A DNA stretch of 6,630 nucleotides from Desulfurococcales archaeon ex4484_204 (GTDB lineage: Archaea > Thermoproteota > Thermoprotei_A > Sulfolobales > NBVN01): contig NJEF01000051.1 in the NCBI GenBank assembly GCA_002255065.1, positions 1 through 6,630 of the forward strand. Reading direction: 5' to 3'. Shown piece by piece: positions 4,436 to 6,630 of this stretch. Under the pieces are notes generated by a model that saw nothing but the letters and a program-made list of their open reading frames with translations, ran no database searches and was not told the origin of the DNA. Position 1 is the first letter of the stretch, and each line of letters begins with the position of its first letter. Position numbers and translations under genes: made by a program.

Positions 4436-5930
4436 TTATCCTAGCGGATTCCATACCTTTTAAGGAATTCGACGGCTTAATCCTCATAGGGTTCATTCTA
4501 AGCCTAATCAAGGCGGTACCTATGGGTGCGAGCTGGCCTATAATGACGTTCTCAGTAACACCCCTGACCTCATCTAGCTCTCCCTTAGCGCTAGCATCGA
4601 ATAGCTGCTTCACAGTAACTTCAAACGCCGCCCTAGCGAGAACGCTGGGCTTCTCGCCAGCAACGCCGTGCCTACCTATCTGCTTAACTGAACCGGGCCA
4701 CGTCATGGTGTCCGCAAGCAGCATCACGTGCCTTATATCGACATCTAAGCCCTGCTCCCTTAAAGTATTCATTATCTCCCTTATCAACGCCTCCCTAGCA
4801 GCCTCAATACCTAGAACATTCTCGATTTCGTGAATGCTGTTGGACCTAGTCCTCGTAGGGTCAACACCTTCGGTCTTAAGAACCGCTGCTAAATTCGTTC
4901 CGTCTGTTAGTAAAACGAAGTACTCCTTACCAGTTACAGGATCTCTACGTACTTGAGGAATAACCTTCTTAATATCCTTAATACCTTTAAGCTTGAGCCT
5001 GAGAAGCCTATCCCTAAACCTCTGAGCTTTAATAATGTCATAGGTCTTGGGTATCTCAACAAGCACTACGTAAGGGTCTTCAGGATCAGGTTTAACCTTA
5101 CCAGCTAGCGACTTACTCTTAGACATAGCCCTAACTATATCGTCCCTCGTAAGACCCTTATCGGTAAGCATCTCCGGGTCAAGCCTTATAATCAACAGCA
5201 ACGAAAGGAGGTCTATGTCTATCGTCTCAATAACGTTCTCAAGCTTTGTCATCTCGATTCTCCTAGCGACCTCGATAGCCTTACTACTATCGTATCTATG
5301 CTCTTCATCTAGGTGTATCTCCATCATAGGTGTTTCAGGGGATTTACGAGCATCGACGAGCTCAATAAGCCTCGGCAAGCCCAGGGTTACGTTCAGCTCC
5401 CTGACGCCAGCATAGTGGAAAGTCCTTAACGTCATCTGCGTTCCAGGCTCACCGATGGATTGAGCCGCTATTGTACCTACAGGCTCTCCGGGCTCCACTA
5501 GAGACTTAAAGTAGGTGCGTACAGCGTCGTCCCTGATTCTAATGAGGTCCTCATCCGAGACCTCTACCTTACCGGTAACATCGTAAAGGGACGTAATTAA
5601 CTCTACATAAATAGCGTGTGGGAGGACCTCCTCAACCTCCCTAGCGATCCTTACTACCTTCTCAGCCCTTCTCTCCATACTCTTCAACCTCCTCAAGAGC
5701 TCGCTGGGGTCTTCAATGCCCTCCACAGTGATGATGTGTAATAAATCCCTCCTAACCAGGTCCTTTAACTCGCTCGACATCCCCTTAGGGAGCTCTGATA
5801 TAACTTTATCCGCGATAACCTCAGGCTTCCTGACCTCTTTAATGATCTCCTCAACCTTCCTCTCCTTAACCTCCCGCTTCCTAGACTTCTCAGTAGCCCT
5901 CCTCTTAGACCTCCTACCTTTAGGACTCAT
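4413..5930 (-). CDS. rpoA2: DNA-directed RNA polymerase subunit A''
   Basis: The C-terminal half of the split archaeal largest subunit (bacterial beta-prime counterpart), 505 residues. It carries the trigger loop: GEPGTQMTLRTFHYAG at about 160-175, with Arg169 and His172 matching the catalytic-loop Arg and His of bacterial polymerase. It also has the GLPRLIELVDA segment and the C-terminal GLDVDIRHVMLLADTM, QIGRHGVAGEKPSVLARAAF and TENVIIGQLAPIGT blocks. SLVEPGE begins near residue 143, against about 80-85 in the Sulfolobus protein as I remember it, so the N-terminus is extended by about 60 residues. Its first 27 residues hold 13 Lys/Arg. A Ser-rich tail of about 25 residues follows the usual end. 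ATG at 5930 forms an ATGA overlap with the rpoA1 stop and has a good Shine-Dalgarno site. GTG at 5939 is possible but less likely. Confidence 0.97.
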   Translation of the reverse strand: MSPKGRRSKRRATEKSRKREVKERKVEEIIKEVRKPEVIADKVISELPKGMSSELKDLVRRDLLHIITVEGIEDPSELLRRLKSMERRAEKVVRIAREVEEVLPHAIYVELITSLYDVTGKVEVSDEDLIRIRDDAVRTYFKSLVEPGEPVGTIAAQSIGEPGTQMTLRTFHYAGVRELNVTLGLPRLIELVDARKSPETPMMEIHLDEEHRYDSSKAIEVARRIEMTKLENVIETIDIDLLSLLLIIRLDPEMLTDKGLTRDDIVRAMSKSKSLAGKVKPDPEDPYVVLVEIPKTYDIIKAQRFRDRLLRLKLKGIKDIKKVIPQVRRDPVTGKEYFVLLTDGTNLAAVLKTEGVDPTRTRSNSIHEIENVLGIEAAREALIREIMNTLREQGLDVDIRHVMLLADTMTWPGSVKQIGRHGVAGEKPSVLARAAFEVTVKQLFDASAKGELDEVRGVTENVIIGQLAPIGTALIRLRMNPMRIKPSNSLKGMESARISGDSSVE

Positions 5931-6630
5931 AGCTTCCACCCTACGTGCTTCTCGACTATCCTGCTAACGTTGACTGCTTTACCAAACGACGTGTTCTTAG
6001 GATCAACGCCATCCTCACCGTACTTAAGCTGTATTAGATGGCCGTATGCGGACCTCACAGTCCCATCGTACTCGATCCTTAGGTCTTGTAGAGCATTTAT
6101 TAATCTCCTCTGCATGTAGCCGCTCTGAGAAGTCCTCACTGCTGTATCTACGAGTCCCTCCCTACCGCCTGCAGCGTGGAAGAACATCTCAATAGGTGTT
6201 AAGCCCCTAACGAAAGAGCTAGCTACAAACCCCCTAGCCTCAGGACCTATATCGCCCTTCCTGAAGTGTGGTAAAGTCCTGCCTCTATACCCCCTATGGA
6301 TCCTCTGCCCCCTAACGGACTGCTGACCTAGCATTGCAGTCATCTGAGTAATGTTTAGGGTGCTCCCCCTAGCTCCGGTCTTAGCCATGATGAAGACGTT
6401 GTTAAACGGGTCAAGGTACTTAGCGGCCCTATCGCCTGCTTCATCCCTTGCTCTTGACAGCGCCTCAAGTATCTTAATCTCAAGGCTCTCCTCTAATGTT
6501 CTACCAGGGGTAGGCTCCAGCTTACCCTCCTTATAAAGCTCAATTAACCTCCTAATCTCATCCCTAGCACTCTTCACAACAGCCTCTATCTCCTCATAAG
6601 CCTCCAGCGGGATCGTTATGTCATTAACAG
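5927..6630 (-). CDS. rpoA1: DNA-directed RNA polymerase subunit A' (3' part)
   Basis: The C-terminal part of the large half of the split archaeal largest subunit. The reading frame stays open to the window edge, and the start lies beyond it. The visible part (about 234 codons) begins VNDITIPLEAYEEIEAV, followed by KEGKLEPTPGRTLEESLE, DPFNNVFIMAKTGARGS (near 6409-6359) and LNITQMTAMLGQQSVRGQRI. The bridge helix region lies at about 6208-6101 (RGLTPIEMFFHAAGGREGLV through SQSGYMQRRL). It ends with the typical ...VGWKL, where archaea split the subunit. The bridge helix being here and the trigger loop in rpoA2 is the normal archaeal division. A GTG at 6577 is an internal Val codon, not a start. 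The stop TGA overlaps the rpoA2 ATG. No defect is seen. Confidence 0.97.
   Translation of the reverse strand, partial: VNDITIPLEAYEEIEAVVKSARDEIRRLIELYKEGKLEPTPGRTLEESLEIKILEALSRARDEAGDRAAKYLDPFNNVFIMAKTGARGSTLNITQMTAMLGQQSVRGQRIHRGYRGRTLPHFRKGDIGPEARGFVASSFVRGLTPIEMFFHAAGGREGLVDTAVRTSQSGYMQRRLINALQDLRIEYDGTVRSAYGHLIQLKYGEDGVDPKNTSFGKAVNVSRIVEKHVGWKL
5936..5942 (-). promoter_or_regulatory. Shine-Dalgarno site of rpoA2 inside rpoA1
   Basis: Minus-strand AGGGTGG lies 5 nt before the ATG at 5930 and within the GWK codons at the end of rpoA1. It covers the alternative GTG (5939), which argues for the ATG as the start. Confidence 0.6.

Noticed and set aside
5937..5939. GTG as the rpoA2 start
   Set aside because: The ATG three codons later has the ATGA overlap with rpoA1 and a Shine-Dalgarno site at 5 nt; the GTG lies within that site.
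4522..5967. Plus-strand open frames opposite rpoA2
   Set aside because: Ser/Leu-rich antisense translations of a conserved polymerase gene, without independent support.
6575..6577. GTG as a possible start of rpoA1
   Set aside because: The frame is open upstream to the window edge and encodes family-like residues; the rest of A' must lie outside, so this is an internal Val codon.

Overview
This window is core information-processing DNA from an archaeon, most likely a hyperthermophilic member of the Crenarchaeota/Thermoproteota. The gene order is the crenarchaeal RNA polymerase and 'str' block. The EF-1A protein reads like those of Desulfurococcales-type organisms as I remember them. Arg is mostly AGG and Ile often ATA. 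The tRNA has only G-C pairs in its four cloverleaf stems. Genus and species cannot be fixed by eye.

Nine of the ten genes lie on the minus strand. In transcription order, from right to left, they are: the 3' part of rpoA1 (RNA polymerase A'), rpoA2 (A''), rpl30e, archaeal nusA, rps12, then after an interruption rps7, tuf (EF-1 alpha), rps10 and a tRNA-Ser(UGA). From rpoA1 to nusA the genes overlap or nearly touch: a 4-nt ATGA overlap, an overlap of 11 to 23 nt, then a 4-nt gap. This implies one transcript. rps12, rps7, tuf and the tRNA each have a TATA-like box about 26-30 bp before a plausible transcript start, so the cluster probably also makes shorter transcripts. rps10 has no visible promoter and should be cotranscribed with tuf.

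The break in the canonical order is a plus-strand gene (2669-3160) for a bifunctional-nuclease/DUF151-family protein, set between rps12 and rps7. It converges on rps12 with an 11-bp gap and diverges from rps7 across a 131-bp AT-rich region that holds both promoters, a 7-bp inverted repeat and a short direct repeat. rps12 and rps7 are adjacent in the arrangements I know, so this insertion is the most unusual point of the layout.

The products together carry out transcription (A', A'', NusA) and translation (S12, S7, S10, L30e, EF-1A, tRNA-Ser). Sequence-level oddities are a Thr in place of Asn in the EF-1A NKxD motif, N- and C-terminal extensions on RpoA2, an atypical conserved motif in the DUF151 protein, and non-ATG starts for rps12, rpl30e and nusA. 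I saw no CRISPR array, mobile element, defence system or other obviously new system. Apart from the intergenic stretches listed, the window is fully occupied by genes.
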